28,815 bases of DNA from an uncultured Clostridia bacterium (GCA_934778205.1 CAKVOD010000010.1:1-28815); one strand, 5' to 3'. Shown: positions 1 through 8,393, counted from the stretch's first letter. The notes: generated by a model from the letters alone, not told the origin. Program-made: numbers and translations.

Positions 1-357
1 ATTGCTGACACACAAAAGACAAACGCGAAAAAGAACAAACCCACGACAAATAGTTTGTTTCGCCTTTGTATGCTCAAATACTTTACTTTGCTTGATGAGT
101 CGCTCTTGCACGCACAGGCGTTAGGCGATTTCACTTTGCAATCTTTATATCTTTGTTTTTCGCTTTCAAACACTGCGTTTTTTGCATTATTTTTTTGCGC
201 GTTTTGCGCGCCAAATTCGCATTGTTTTGAGCGTGCGTATCCCTGCTTGACGGCGCTATAAGTTTTGCAATTTGTAGCGCTTTTTGAGGTTTTTTGAGGA
301 CTTATCTTGTTCTCAGAAGATGCCCCCCCCCCCCCGTTTAGTTAAGTACTTTACCAT
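1..357 (-). CDS. Surface protein A, 5' part, phase-variable, frameshifted at a G13 tract
   Basis: Runs off the left edge. The start is ATG at 357-355, six bases after a GAGGAG ribosome site (369-364). The first codons give MVKYLTK, then a run of 13 G. In the start frame a TGA at 315-313 ends translation straight after the tract. If one G is skipped, the frame stays open to base 1. It encodes a Ser/Lys/Asn/Cys-rich segment of about 90 residues ending in basic IQRRNK and then a hydrophobic segment FVVGLFFFAFVFCVSA, which is probably a SipW-type signal anchor. Promoter, start region (LTK then poly-G) and layout match gene B (6501-8064), so I read it as a third family member. Its extracellular part is outside the window. 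The alternative is a sequencing error in the homopolymer; the open frame itself is clear. Confidence 0.7.
323..335 (-). repeat. G13 homopolymer tract (C13 on plus strand) in codons 8-12 of gene A
   Basis: Thirteen uninterrupted C on the plus strand, read as G in the gene. Lengths divisible by three (12, 15) would put the start codon in frame with the long open frame; 13 does not. Long G tracts inside reading frames are classic slipped-strand mispairing sites. Confidence 0.85.
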
Positions 358-374
358 AATACACTCCTCGCTTT

Positions 375-396
375 TGGCTTTAGCGTGCTAAAGCCA
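375..396 (-). promoter_or_regulatory. Perfect hairpin in the 5' leader of gene A
   Basis: TGGCTTTAGC and GCTAAAGCCA are exact complements separated by two bases. The hairpin lies between the predicted transcription start (about 402) and the ribosome site (369-364). It could stabilise the messenger or be bound by a regulator. There is no T-run, so it is not a terminator for gene A. Confidence 0.5.
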
Positions 397-408
397 CTTT
401 CTAGCGTT

Positions 409-437
409 AGTTTACCACAATTACGCAAAAATATCAA
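409..437 (-). promoter_or_regulatory. Promoter of gene A with conserved upstream element
   Basis: The -35 TTGATA is at 437-432, then a 17-base spacer, then -10 TAAACT at 414-409. Sequence upstream of and across the -35 (TGTCAAAAC, then G or A, then TTTGATA; to about 450) is nearly identical to that before gene B, which suggests shared control by one regulator. Confidence 0.65.
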
Positions 438-483
438 ACGTTTTGACATATTTTTTCAAAATTAATAAACTTCTTTATTTTGT

Positions 484-530
484 GTTAATTTCAAAGTAAA
501 TTCCATAGTGGAATTAGTGGTAAAATTTAG
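484..530. repeat. Remnant of the 21537-21685 TIR element
   Basis: Bases 484-500 (GTTAATTTCAAAGTAAA) match the 18-base terminal repeat of the element at 21537 except for one missing base. A small palindrome (AATTCCA/TGGAATT) follows. The rest of 358-681 holds the gene A promoter and leader, and otherwise I see nothing in it. Confidence 0.4.
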
Positions 531-681
531 TATTTACACTTCTTTACTGAAGTATTTTTGCTCAATTGCAAATTTTCTCTCATTTTACCAACAAAATTGA
601 AAATTTAATTGTATTACATAATAGTACGCTATTTTGGAAACAATGTATATTGACAAAATAGCAACTAAAGGAGCATATAAA

Positions 682-1689
682 ATGGAAAAGAAAATGAAGA
701 AAAGCAAAAAATTTATCGGCGGTGTCACTGGCGCGTTGTTTGCGTGCGTGATTGCGACAAGTGGGTTGCTTGCAGGTTGCGGTAGCAAAGCACCTAGCGA
801 GCCTTTGTCCACGACAACAGATGTTTATGCGTTTGCGGGCGCGACGACAGGTATGATGTTGGGCGTAGCGCCTTCTTCCTCCGCGTCATCGGCAACAACG
901 TTTTCACAAATGCAGGCTTTGAGCGCAGGTGACAAAGCGGGCGACCCTACAATCGCTGACAAAATCAAAGAGGCAATATCTTCATCACTAGACAAATATA
1001 TGAATGTGTTTGACTCAGTAGTTGGCGGGAAAAAACCTGTAGATGTCAAAGAGGAAGCCGTTGAAGCAGGTTCTGCATTCAGCAATAAATTGTCAATCAA
1101 GGTAAGTAGCATTGACGGCACAGTGAACACCTACACAATGTATTTCAATGAAACACTAAAAAGTGACCCTTCGCAAGAAGTCAAAGACAGCGACAAGGAA
1201 GAACGCGAAACAAAACTTGTTGGCGAACTTTACATCAACAATGAATCTTCTCCTCTCTACATAGAAGGAACTAAAGAAATCGACCAAGCAGACGGCGAAA
1301 CAGAAGTTACTTTGGAAGCAAGATTCAATAAAGATGACGACAAAAACAAAGTCATTTTCAAACAAGAACACGAAAACAAAAATGGAAAGGTTGAAGAAGA
1401 ATACGAATTTGTTTTGGTCATAAATGGCATTGAAACAAGTATGAGTTTTTCAATGGAAAGAGATGCTAAAGGCAATATTGAAGTTGAATATGAACATAAA
1501 ATCGGCGATTATACAGCAAACTTTGAAATAGAAAAAAAGGACAACAAACTTGTCATTGAAACAAAAGATTTCTTCAATACAGAACTTGAAATCGTTGTTA
1601 CAACAAAATTAGATGCTGAAAACAACAAGTACTATGAATATTCTATACCTTCATTGAACTTGACAATCAACGGAAGCATAATCAAATAA
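682..1689 (+). CDS. Predicted lipoprotein of unknown function
   Basis: 335 residues. The start at 682 is chosen over 634 because AAAGGAG lies eight bases upstream and a classical lipoprotein signal follows directly: a basic N-terminus (MEKKMKKSKKF), a hydrophobic core, and lipobox LLAGC with the lipidated Cys at residue 33. The mature protein begins with a low-complexity Ser/Thr/Ala stretch. It then has many short alternating charged/aliphatic strands rich in Glu, Lys and Asp (for example FNKDDDKNKVIFKQEHENK and YEHKIGDYTANFEIEKK), which look like an extended beta structure. It is anchored on the outer face of the membrane. I do not recognise a family. It is the only large plus-strand gene in the left half and converges on the gene at 1781. 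No convincing promoter is visible upstream. Confidence 0.85.
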   Translation: MEKKMKKSKKFIGGVTGALFACVIATSGLLAGCGSKAPSEPLSTTTDVYAFAGATTGMMLGVAPSSSASSATTFSQMQALSAGDKAGDPTIADKIKEAISSSLDKYMNVFDSVVGGKKPVDVKEEAVEAGSAFSNKLSIKVSSIDGTVNTYTMYFNETLKSDPSQEVKDSDKEERETKLVGELYINNESSPLYIEGTKEIDQADGETEVTLEARFNKDDDKNKVIFKQEHENKNGKVEEEYEFVLVINGIETSMSFSMERDAKGNIEVEYEHKIGDYTANFEIEKKDNKLVIETKDFFNTELEIVVTTKLDAENNKYYEYSIPSLNLTINGSIIK

Positions 1690-1714
1690 GTGACATAGTG
1701 AGGGTTGCAATCAT

Positions 1715-1750
1715 TAAAAAAAACTGCAAACTTTCAATCGTTTACAGTTT
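1715..1750 (-). terminator. Terminator of the minus-strand operon ending at 1781
   Basis: Read on the minus strand, AAACTGTAAAC (1750-1740) pairs with GTTTGCAGTTT (1731-1721) over 11 bp with one wobble, followed by a T-run at 1720-1715. It lies beyond the stop of the 1781-2671 gene, next to the opposing terminator at 1753-1782. Confidence 0.7.
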
Positions 1751-1752
1751 CG

Positions 1753-1782
1753 ACTATCAACAAAATGTTGGTAGTTTTTTTT
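1753..1782 (+). terminator. Terminator of the lipoprotein gene
   Basis: ACTATCAAC (1753-1761) pairs with GTTGGTAGT (1767-1775) around a five-base loop, followed by eight T (1775-1782). The T-run overlaps the stop codon of the convergent gene at 1781. Confidence 0.75.
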
Positions 1783-2671
1783 ATCTATCGACAAGTGCAA
1801 CAATATCTTTGTTTGCCTTTTCTCTACCATTTGCCACTATGTGCGCATATTTGTCCGCCATTTGCGAGGTTGCGCCTATGATGCACTCGACGAGCGGAGG
1901 CGTGACGTAATTCACAACAAGTTTGTTGTCCTCGCCTAGATTCAATTTGAGAGAAAAATTATCTGCAAAAACATTGACAGACAAATCAACATATTTTTTT
2001 ATGAAATCTGCTTGTGAACTGCAAGTTGCTATGTCTTTTAATTTGTTCATTTTGTATTTTTCCCCAAAATGCGCAACAACCCTTGCCACCGACAGACCAC
2101 CCAAAACGCCAAGCGCGCCCGACATCACTTGCGCACCACTCGTGACAAACTCGTCCATTCCCGAATATATGCCAAAGGTCGCAATTCCGCCCGCTGTCAA
2201 CGCTAAAATGGTTGCAGACAACGAAATGTCAAAATTGACCGCCCAAGGCGATTTGCATATGGTGTTTATGCCACGGACAAATTCGTAGCGAGAACAAATG
2301 TCCGCTTGCTTGAAAACTTTTTCCAAATATGAATTGATTGAATCAACTTTTTGCTTGAGTTCTGCCGTTTCGTACGACAAAAGCACCTCGTTTCCCACGC
2401 TGGCGCCAGCGAGATTTTTTTTGTAACAATCTTTGCCAAACGCGGTATGTTTGTTTGCTTCTTCGCAAAGTCTAGCGATTTTTTCAAGTTTTAACGCCGT
2501 CGTTTCGTTTCCCGTTTTGCCAACAATTTTGTCGTCTTTTATGATTTTTTCAATCTCATCATTGAGGCGTTGCATTGTCCCCAAAATAGGATTGACGCGT
2601 TTTTCCAAAAAAGGTAGCAAAAACTCGCTTAGCATTTTCTCATTTGTTTTTTTATTCTTTTTTATGTTCAT
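1781..2671 (-). CDS. Hypothetical protein with a Gly-rich membrane hairpin
   Basis: 296 residues, not recognised. The start at 2671 has an AAAAGGAT ribosome site about six bases upstream. The N-terminal half is charged and helical (EKRVNPILGTMQRLNDEIEK, LEKIARLCEEANK), probably coiled coil. Around residues 150-205 are two Gly/Ala-rich hydrophobic stretches separated by a short polar turn (GIYSGMDEFVTSG), likely a membrane hairpin. The C-terminal third is mixed charged. There is no signal peptide. It is the second gene of a two-gene operon, 18 bases after the stop of the 193-aa gene. Function unknown. Confidence 0.75.
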   Translation of the reverse strand: MNIKKNKKTNEKMLSEFLLPFLEKRVNPILGTMQRLNDEIEKIIKDDKIVGKTGNETTALKLEKIARLCEEANKHTAFGKDCYKKNLAGASVGNEVLLSYETAELKQKVDSINSYLEKVFKQADICSRYEFVRGINTICKSPWAVNFDISLSATILALTAGGIATFGIYSGMDEFVTSGAQVMSGALGVLGGLSVARVVAHFGEKYKMNKLKDIATCSSQADFIKKYVDLSVNVFADNFSLKLNLGEDNKLVVNYVTPPLVECIIGATSQMADKYAHIVANGREKANKDIVALVDR

Positions 2672-2689
2672 TTTTTATCCTTTTGTGTT

Positions 2690-3271
2690 TTATTCAATAT
2701 AATCTTTAACACTAAAATTCATTTCAATTTTTCTGTTTAGTTCATCAATATTTTTCGAAAAACGCGCCGACAATTTCGCCGTGTCCGTACCGTCATAACC
2801 GAGCGCCCAATCAAAATTTGGCGCTACCTTTAGCGGTATTTTCACAATCATATCACTATTCAGCGTCGCGCGCTTGCCATAGCGTTCAACAAAACGTTTG
2901 CGAAGCGCCGTAATGTCGTGATTATTCTTTTTGCAGTCGCGCACATATTCCGCGCCAAACTTTTTTGCCATTCCGCCAATATAAATATCACAAATGTCTT
3001 TGTCAACATAATTCAAAACGTCTGCATAATAGTCATAAAAATTGACAACATAACAATTTCCGCACACATCTTTTAGTAGCGCGCGAATAGCGCCACCAAG
3101 CGGACAATTTATTTTGAAATCAACATCATTATGCACAAATTCTTCAACACTGTCAATTCTGGAGCGCTTGAACTTGTAAAAATATGGTCGCGCCCACACC
3201 ACATCATACCCCGACCCCGCAAACATTTGTTGCAACGTCTTTTTGTCCACACATTTTATGTACATTTTCAT
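2690..3271 (-). CDS. Hypothetical protein, first gene of a two-gene operon
   Basis: 193 residues starting MKMYIKC at 3271; a second ATG at 3265 is equally possible. GAGGT at 3280-3276 serves either, and the consensus promoter at 3291-3319 rules out the longer frame beginning at 3304, because that start would lie inside the promoter. The protein is soluble, with mixed charge, several Cys (KINCPLGGAIRALLKDVCGNC) and aromatic-rich patches (WARPYFYKFKRSR, VVNFYDYYADVLNYVDK). I recognise no catalytic motif or family. Transcribed with the downstream membrane protein, so the two may work together. Confidence 0.75.
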   Translation of the reverse strand: MKMYIKCVDKKTLQQMFAGSGYDVVWARPYFYKFKRSRIDSVEEFVHNDVDFKINCPLGGAIRALLKDVCGNCYVVNFYDYYADVLNYVDKDICDIYIGGMAKKFGAEYVRDCKKNNHDITALRKRFVERYGKRATLNSDMIVKIPLKVAPNFDWALGYDGTDTAKLSARFSKNIDELNRKIEMNFSVKDYIE

Positions 3272-3290
3272 CTTTACCTCTATTACGGAT

Positions 3291-3319
3291 ATTATACCAC
3301 ACACTCATAATTTCGTCAA
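3291..3319 (-). promoter_or_regulatory. Sigma-A-type promoter of the 193-aa/296-aa operon
   Basis: -35 TTGACG (3319-3314), 17-base spacer, -10 TATAAT (3296-3291), a near-consensus promoter ending about 20 bases before the start codon. Confidence 0.85.
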
Positions 3320-3340
3320 TACCAAACTTTTTATTCTTGC

Positions 3341-3389
3341 AAAAAAATAAAATGAGCGCAAACCCAATTCATCAACTGGACTTACGCTC
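3341..3389 (-). terminator. Strong minus-strand terminator upstream of the 193-aa operon promoter
   Basis: Bases 3389-3354 fold into a stem of about 16 pairs (GAGCG/CGCTC at the base, several G-U wobbles, four-base loop), followed on the minus strand by ATTTTATTTTTTT. It is the third terminator-like hairpin in a row after secA and insulates the next operon. Confidence 0.65.
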
Positions 3390-3472
3390 CTTCGCTACAC
3401 ACTGAGATAATTATTTTATCACTTTGTTTTTGTCAAGCACAAATGGAAATTTAGTGTTATTATTTTTTCGCG

Positions 3473-3567
3473 AAAAAAGGCACATAGTAAATTAACTATG
3501 TACCTAAAATAATTTAGTGCCACAAACCAAATCTGCACCAGTGGCGTTTGCCACCTATTCCCGCCAC
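3473..3567 (-). repeat. Modular terminator repeat, copy a after secA
   Basis: On the minus strand the copy starts with a GTGGC/GCCAC hairpin near 3541-3554. It continues TTTGGTTTGTGGCACTAAA and ends with the palindrome at 3504-3479 (arms GGTACATAGT and ACTATGTGCC around an AATT centre), then six T (3478-3473). The core matches copy b with only a few differences at an offset of 96 bases. Confidence 0.75.
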
Positions 3568-3568
3568 C

Positions 3569-3652
3569 AAAAAAGGTACATAGTAAATTAACTATGTACC
3601 CAAAATAATTTAGTGCCACAAACCAAACCTGTAGCTACAGGGCTATCCCTGT
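3569..3652 (-). repeat. Modular terminator repeat, copy b, abutting the secA stop
   Basis: Same module as copy a. A CAGGGATAGCCCTG hairpin is followed by the TTTGGTTTGTGG segment and the palindrome GGTACATAGT (3575-3584)/ACTATGTACC (3591-3600), then six T on the minus strand (3574-3569). The TAG in the hairpin (3645-3643) is the secA stop codon, so the repeat supplies both stop and terminator. Related copies lie at 11131, 17141 and 18713. Confidence 0.8.
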
Positions 3653-6351
3653 CGTCCGCAACAATTCTTGTATTTTTTACCGCTACCGCAAGGGCAAGGG
3701 TCATTGCGCCCGCAAACCTTGTCAGTCTTTGCCTGACGAATCGGCGCAGGCGAATTTGTGCTTTGCGCCTCTTGCTGTGCATTCGCGTTGGCATAAGGAT
3801 TAACCTTTTCTTTAACCTCAATAACAGGTTTTTCCATACGATAAAGCGCCATCGCAATATTACGGTCGATTTTTTCAATCATATCGAAATAAAGTTTGCT
3901 CGCTTCCTTTTTGTAAGGAATAATAGGGTCTTGGTTGCCGAACCCTTGCGTCATAATCTCACGCTTCAACGTCGTCATCGTGTCGATATGCTCCATCCAG
4001 AAATGGTTGACCACTCTCAGCATAATGACGCGCTCAATGAACTCAAACGGCATAAGTCCAAGGTCGTCAAACTCCTTGCGTTTTTCCTCAAATCGCGCAA
4101 GAACCTCTTTTTCAACCATATCCTTGAGGTCTGGCAATTCAAAGTCCTCAATCTTGTCCTCAGTGACAAAATTTTCGCCCTTTTCAAAGAAGTTTTCCTC
4201 AAGTTCCTTGTTGATTTCATCAATATCCCATTCCGACCAAACTTTGTTTGGGTCAACAACGCCATCAAGGACATCCTCCACTTGCTCAGCAAGCATCGAA
4301 CAAACTTGTTTGTGCATATTTTCGCCCGCCAAAACCTTGTCACGTTCAGCATAAATCAAACTGCGTTGTTGGTTCAAAACGTCGTCAAACTCAATCAAAT
4401 AACGACGTTGACTATAGTTGTTACCCTCAATGCGTTTTTGCGCCGACTCAATACCTCTTGACAACATACGCAATTGAATTGGCTCATCTTCTTTGAGTTT
4501 GAAGAAATTTGCAATCGCCTTCATCTTGTCGCCACCGAAAATGCGCGCAAGGTCATCTTCAAGCGAAATATAGAACACGCTGTGACCAGGGTCGCCTTGA
4601 CGTCCCGCACGCCCGCGCAACTGATTGTCAATACGACGGCTCTCGTGACGCTCCGTACCAATTATCAAAAGCCCGCCGAGCGCAACAACTTGCTCTTTTT
4701 CCTTGTCGGTTTCAGTCTTGAACTCTTTGTAATACTTTTCGTATTCGTTGTGCGCCTTTTGAATTTCCTCATTTTCAGGAATATGGTACGCTGTCGCAAG
4801 TTCAATTTGCGCATCATTGTAGCCGAGTTCCCTCAACTTTTGCTTTGCCATAAACTCAGGGTTTCCGCCAAGCAAAATATCCGTACCACGCCCCGCCATA
4901 TTTGTTGCAATTGTAACAGCGCCGAGTTTGCCCGCTTGCGCAACAATCATTGACTCTTGTTCGTGGTTCTTCGCGTTCAAAACAACGTGCTTAATTTTTG
5001 CCTTTTTGAGTTCCTCGCTGAGTTCTTCAGACTTTGCAACCGAAACAGTACCCACCAAAACTGGTTGACCAACTTCATACGCTTGCTTGATTCTCTCAAC
5101 AACGGCATTGAACTTACCTTTGACAGTCGAATAAACAATATCCGTTTCATCAATTCTTTGCACTGGTCGGTTTGTTGGAATTGTGACAACGTCTAGCCCG
5201 TAAATCTTTCTAAATTCGGTTTCTTCCGTTTTCGCCGTACCTGTCATACCCGACAACTTCTTGTACATTCTAAAGTAGTTTTGGAAAGTAATCGTCGCAA
5301 GTGTCGCGCTTTCGTCCTTGACCTCAACGCCCTCTTTTGCCTCAATTGCTTGGTGCAAACCCTCGCTCAAGCGACGGCCGGGCATAAGACGCCCCGTAAA
5401 TTCGTCAACCAAAACAACTTCGCCGTCTTGCACAATGTAGTGCGTGTCGCGGAATTTTCGCGTGTTTGCAATGAGCGCGTTGTTGATGAATTGGTTGAGT
5501 TCCATATTATCGACGTCATAAAGGCTCTCGATTTTATAAAACTTTTCCGCCTTTTCAATACCGCTGTCAGTCAAGCGAACTCTGTCCTTTTCCTCGTCGA
5601 TTTCATAGTCGTCCGCTTTCAAAGTTTTCACAAACCTATCGGCAGTCTTGTAATCCTCGCTGGACTTGAACCCGCGCCCCGAAATAATAAGTGGTGTACG
5701 CGCCTCGTCAATCAAAATGCTGTCGACCTCGTCGATTACCGCGTATTCGTGCCCGCGTTGAACCTTTTGATTGAGGTCGCTGACCATATTGTCGCGCAAA
5801 TAGTCAAATCCAAACTCGTTGTTTGTGCCGTATGTGATGTCGCACGCATAAGCCTGCTTTTTCTCGTCAGGACCCATACCCGAAAGCGTAACGCCAACAG
5901 TAAGTCCCAAAAATTTGTGAATCTTGCCCATCCATTGCGCATCGCGTTCCGCAAGATATTCATTGACCGTGATGACGTGAACACCCTTGCCCGAAAGCGC
6001 GTTCAAGTAAGCAGGCAAAGTGGAAACCAAAGTTTTACCTTCACCCGTCTTCATTTCCGCAATACGACCTTGGTGCAAAACCATACCGCCGATGAGTTGG
6101 CAGTGATAAGGCTTCATATTAAGGACGCGCTTGCCCGCCTCGCGAACAGTCGCAAATGCCTCAGGCAAAATGTCGTCTAGTGTTTCGCCGTTTGCAAGCC
6201 TACCCTTCAAAATATTGGTGTTTTCAGCAAGTTCAGCATCTGTCTTTTTGGAATATTCCTCATCAAGCGCCTCGACTTTTGCGATAACTTTTTCAATCTT
6301 TTCAATTGAACGCGTGTTATCGGACTTAAAAATTTTCTTAAAAATGTTCAT
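3643..6351 (-). CDS. secA: Protein translocase subunit SecA
   Basis: 902-residue ATPase motor that pushes unfolded preproteins through SecYEG. The start at 6351 is chosen over the in-frame TTG at 6357 because AGAGG lies six bases upstream. Visible motifs: Walker A MKTGEGKT near residue 100, the DEVDSILIDEARTPLIISG Walker B region near 205-220, the preprotein cross-linking part after it, GMTGTAKTE, IATNMAGRGTDILLGGN, and GRAGRQGDPG motif VI. The helical scaffold follows, then an Asn/Ala/Gln linker and a SEC-C zinc tail CGRNDPCPCGSGKKYKNCC at the very end. Length and order are normal for the family. Its own promoter lies at 6381-6409. The stop codon sits inside a repeat. Proteins exported by it include the lipoprotein and probably the surface proteins in this window. 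Confidence 0.98.
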   Translation of the reverse strand: MNIFKKIFKSDNTRSIEKIEKVIAKVEALDEEYSKKTDAELAENTNILKGRLANGETLDDILPEAFATVREAGKRVLNMKPYHCQLIGGMVLHQGRIAEMKTGEGKTLVSTLPAYLNALSGKGVHVITVNEYLAERDAQWMGKIHKFLGLTVGVTLSGMGPDEKKQAYACDITYGTNNEFGFDYLRDNMVSDLNQKVQRGHEYAVIDEVDSILIDEARTPLIISGRGFKSSEDYKTADRFVKTLKADDYEIDEEKDRVRLTDSGIEKAEKFYKIESLYDVDNMELNQFINNALIANTRKFRDTHYIVQDGEVVLVDEFTGRLMPGRRLSEGLHQAIEAKEGVEVKDESATLATITFQNYFRMYKKLSGMTGTAKTEETEFRKIYGLDVVTIPTNRPVQRIDETDIVYSTVKGKFNAVVERIKQAYEVGQPVLVGTVSVAKSEELSEELKKAKIKHVVLNAKNHEQESMIVAQAGKLGAVTIATNMAGRGTDILLGGNPEFMAKQKLRELGYNDAQIELATAYHIPENEEIQKAHNEYEKYYKEFKTETDKEKEQVVALGGLLIIGTERHESRRIDNQLRGRAGRQGDPGHSVFYISLEDDLARIFGGDKMKAIANFFKLKEDEPIQLRMLSRGIESAQKRIEGNNYSQRRYLIEFDDVLNQQRSLIYAERDKVLAGENMHKQVCSMLAEQVEDVLDGVVDPNKVWSEWDIDEINKELEENFFEKGENFVTEDKIEDFELPDLKDMVEKEVLARFEEKRKEFDDLGLMPFEFIERVIMLRVVNHFWMEHIDTMTTLKREIMTQGFGNQDPIIPYKKEASKLYFDMIEKIDRNIAMALYRMEKPVIEVKEKVNPYANANAQQEAQSTNSPAPIRQAKTDKVCGRNDPCPCGSGKKYKNCCGRQG

Positions 6352-6380
6352 TGTCAACCTCTAATATAGAATTTGCCCAT

Positions 6381-6409
6381 ATTATACCAAATTATTTCCA
6401 TTTTAACAA
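6381..6409 (-). promoter_or_regulatory. secA promoter
   Basis: -35 TTGTTA (6409-6404), 17-base spacer, -10 TATAAT (6386-6381). The predicted start is about 25 bases before the secA ATG. Confidence 0.75.
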
Positions 6410-6438
6410 GCAATTTAAACATTATTATTGACAAACGA

Positions 6439-6468
6439 CGGAAATGGTGCTTATGCAAACCATTCCCG
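6439..6468. other. Hairpin between gene B and secA promoter
   Basis: CGGAAATGGT (6439-6448) pairs with ACCATTCCCG (6459-6468) over ten positions with one wobble. It lies 33 bases beyond the stop of gene B. No T-run follows on either strand, so it is at best a weak or factor-dependent terminator. Confidence 0.4.
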
Positions 6469-6500
6469 TGATAAAAACAGGGATTGTAATTCTTAATTTG

Positions 6501-8064
6501 TCAGCCTGTAGGCGCACCGCCATTCCAATGATAAACTTGAAAATTAATTTTATTACTCAAACTATCGCATATTTCGCCATCTGCATAAAAACTCAATATA
6601 ACCTCGTTTGTCTTATCTGTTTCTCCCCTTCCAGCAGAGAGTGCAGGCCACCAACACGCTGCATCAAAAAGTGTTGATAAATTAATTTTGCCACTGACTG
6701 CATTGACCGATTCAAAAGATAATGCAACATATGTTTTGTCAGTTATTGTCAGCGTTGCAGTCCACGCATTACCTAAATTATCAGTTAAATCTTTCGTATA
6801 TACTCCATTTGTAAATGGTTTGTTAGTGTTTTCAATATTGACCTTCGGAATTTCAATTTTCCATTTTTTTGATACAAGCACATTAAAAAACACATCTTCC
6901 CCGTCCGCCGAAGTTATGCCCGACTTTTTCCAGTATGTAGTTCCACCCCCTGCATCATCAGCCTCAGTATATTTAATTAAATATGTGGAACCCTCAAGAT
7001 TGTCGCTCAGTATGGCAATATCCTTGACAAAATAGTTCTCGTAACCTACCTTGCCCGAGATTACCGCTTGCGCTTTATGCGAACTTGCGAAACTGTCGCC
7101 TAAGTCTACAATCGTTGTTATGCTGAAATTCAATGAGGTTGCGGAGTATTCTTCTTCCGTGAATGTGATTGACAAATTACGCATAAATTGTAGCAAATCA
7201 AATGTTTGCCCTGCCGAAATTTTGTCGTGTGTCAAACTACTTGCACCCGCAACGGACACCGACTCAAACTTATATGTAGAACCCGAAACAAGCGTCGGCG
7301 CACTCATATATTTTGCGCCAAATGCAAGCGCGCTTGTGCCCATATTGATACCTTGTATCTTGCTTGCGTCAAGCCCGTCAAATTGATAAATTAGTTTTAC
7401 ATAATAATCACTCACGCCCGTTTGATTGCTACTAAAACTCATATAGTATGGCGCTATAGTGTCCGCTCCAACGCCCGTGCTTTTCCCGAATGTGAGTTTT
7501 GGCGTGTCTAATTTTGTTCCACTCGCATCAAGATTACTGTAATACATCTCAAGCCCGCTATTAAAGTTCATTGACGGACTTTTGAAATCAAATGTTATCG
7601 ACCCAACTGCCGTTTTGTGTGCGGATAGTCCGCCTAATGTGCAAAACATAATCGTTGCAACGGCAAAAAACAATACCATTGTGCTTAGTATTGTCAACCC
7701 TTTTACCTGTCTTTTTAACCGCACAAACACATTAACATTTGCGCATTTTTTTGAACCATTATCTTGAAAATTTTGCATACTACCAACCTTTTTTGCACAT
7801 TTTGCTGTTTTTGTACATTTATTATTGGTAATATGTGCATTTTTACTACTATTTATTATATTTTTTTGTGAGTTTAAACTTTGCGTCTGCAAATTAATAC
7901 CGCGCGCAGTTTGGACATTTTCACGCACAGCACGCGCACACTTTGAGCCACTTTTCCTTACCTCAAACGCGACATTTTTCCCCGATTTTTCTACATTTTT
8001 TCCACAATTTTGTGGATAATCTCTAGACGCCCCCCCCCCCCCATTTAGTTAAGTTCTTAATCAT
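6501..8064 (-). CDS. Surface protein B, SipW-type signal, phase-variable, frameshifted at a G13 tract
   Basis: The start is ATG at 8064 with GAGG about ten bases upstream, encoding MIKNLTK and then 13 G. In this frame a TAG follows at once (8024-8022). The long open frame (down to 6501) contains no good start near the tract; the first usable one is a GTG at 7928 with no ribosome site. With 12 or 15 G the two frames join into one 520-521 residue product. It would have about 115 residues rich in Asn, Lys and Cys inside the cell, then a membrane segment (LTILSTMVLFFAVATIMFC) followed by LSAHKTAVGSITF, the pattern of SipW-dependent signal peptides (TasA/camelysin-like). After that come about 375 residues of Ser/Thr-rich beta-type sequence ending WNGGAPTG. 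No sortase motif. Probably an exported surface or fibre protein. Family assignment is from the signal region only. Confidence 0.8.
8030..8042 (-). repeat. G13 homopolymer tract in codons 8-12 of gene B
   Basis: Thirteen C on the plus strand. Tract lengths divisible by three restore one continuous frame for gene B. The shared context before it (CTTAACTAAA then C or T then G-run) is the same as in gene A. Confidence 0.85.
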
Positions 8065-8097
8065 TTTCTTTTCCTCACTTATAAATTATTCGTTGTT

Positions 8098-8151
8098 AGT
8101 GTACCACAAACAACAAAAAATATCAAATGTTTTGACACACATTTGATATTT
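8098..8151 (-). promoter_or_regulatory. Promoter and operator-like inverted repeat of gene B
   Basis: -35 TTGATA (8126-8121), 17-base spacer, -10 TACACT (8103-8098). A perfect 12-bp inverted repeat, AAATATCAAATG (8118-8129) and CATTTGATATTT (8140-8151), covers the -35 and the region just upstream, as a repressor site would. Half of it, with the TGTCAAAAC segment, is conserved in front of gene A. Confidence 0.65.
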
Positions 8152-8235
8152 AATCGTGGAATGAACATTTTTTTATTTATCTACCACACTAAAACATTAC
8201 GCTAAAATCGAAATGACATTATTTATCAACACCAT

Positions 8236-8315
8236 TTATTCTATCACTTCCCAGTACCCGCTCTTATCCGACCCAACACGTTTTATCTTGTTAAATTTTC
8301 ATTTTCTTTTAGTGC
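8236..8315 (-). pseudogene. C-terminal remnant of an unidentified gene
   Basis: Read on the minus strand, two frames joined by one shift give ALKENEN then NKIKRVGSDKSGYWEVIE and a stop (8238-8236). The peptide looks like the end of a winged-helix or AlbA_2/RecG-like ATP-binding protein, but I infer this from resemblance only. No start or upstream part remains. Apart from this and the gene B promoter, I see nothing in 8065-8393. Confidence 0.35.
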
Positions 8316-8393
8316 CTACGTCACACAATTTGAATAACTATTTATAATAAACTTATATTTTCATCCACCAAATTTTTACTTTGCATCTGTAAT

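Noticed and set aside
55..261. Plus-strand 68-aa ORF at the left edge
   Set aside because: Antisense to surface gene A; no ribosome site, composition of a shadow frame.
3473..3652. Two spaced direct repeats as a CRISPR array
   Set aside because: Only two units, with long imperfect repeats ending in terminator hairpins; the same modules occur singly after other genes. No cas genes.
3613..6180. Large plus-strand ORFs (for example 3613-4461 and 5281-6180)
   Set aside because: Mirror frames of secA, which has full family motifs on the other strand.
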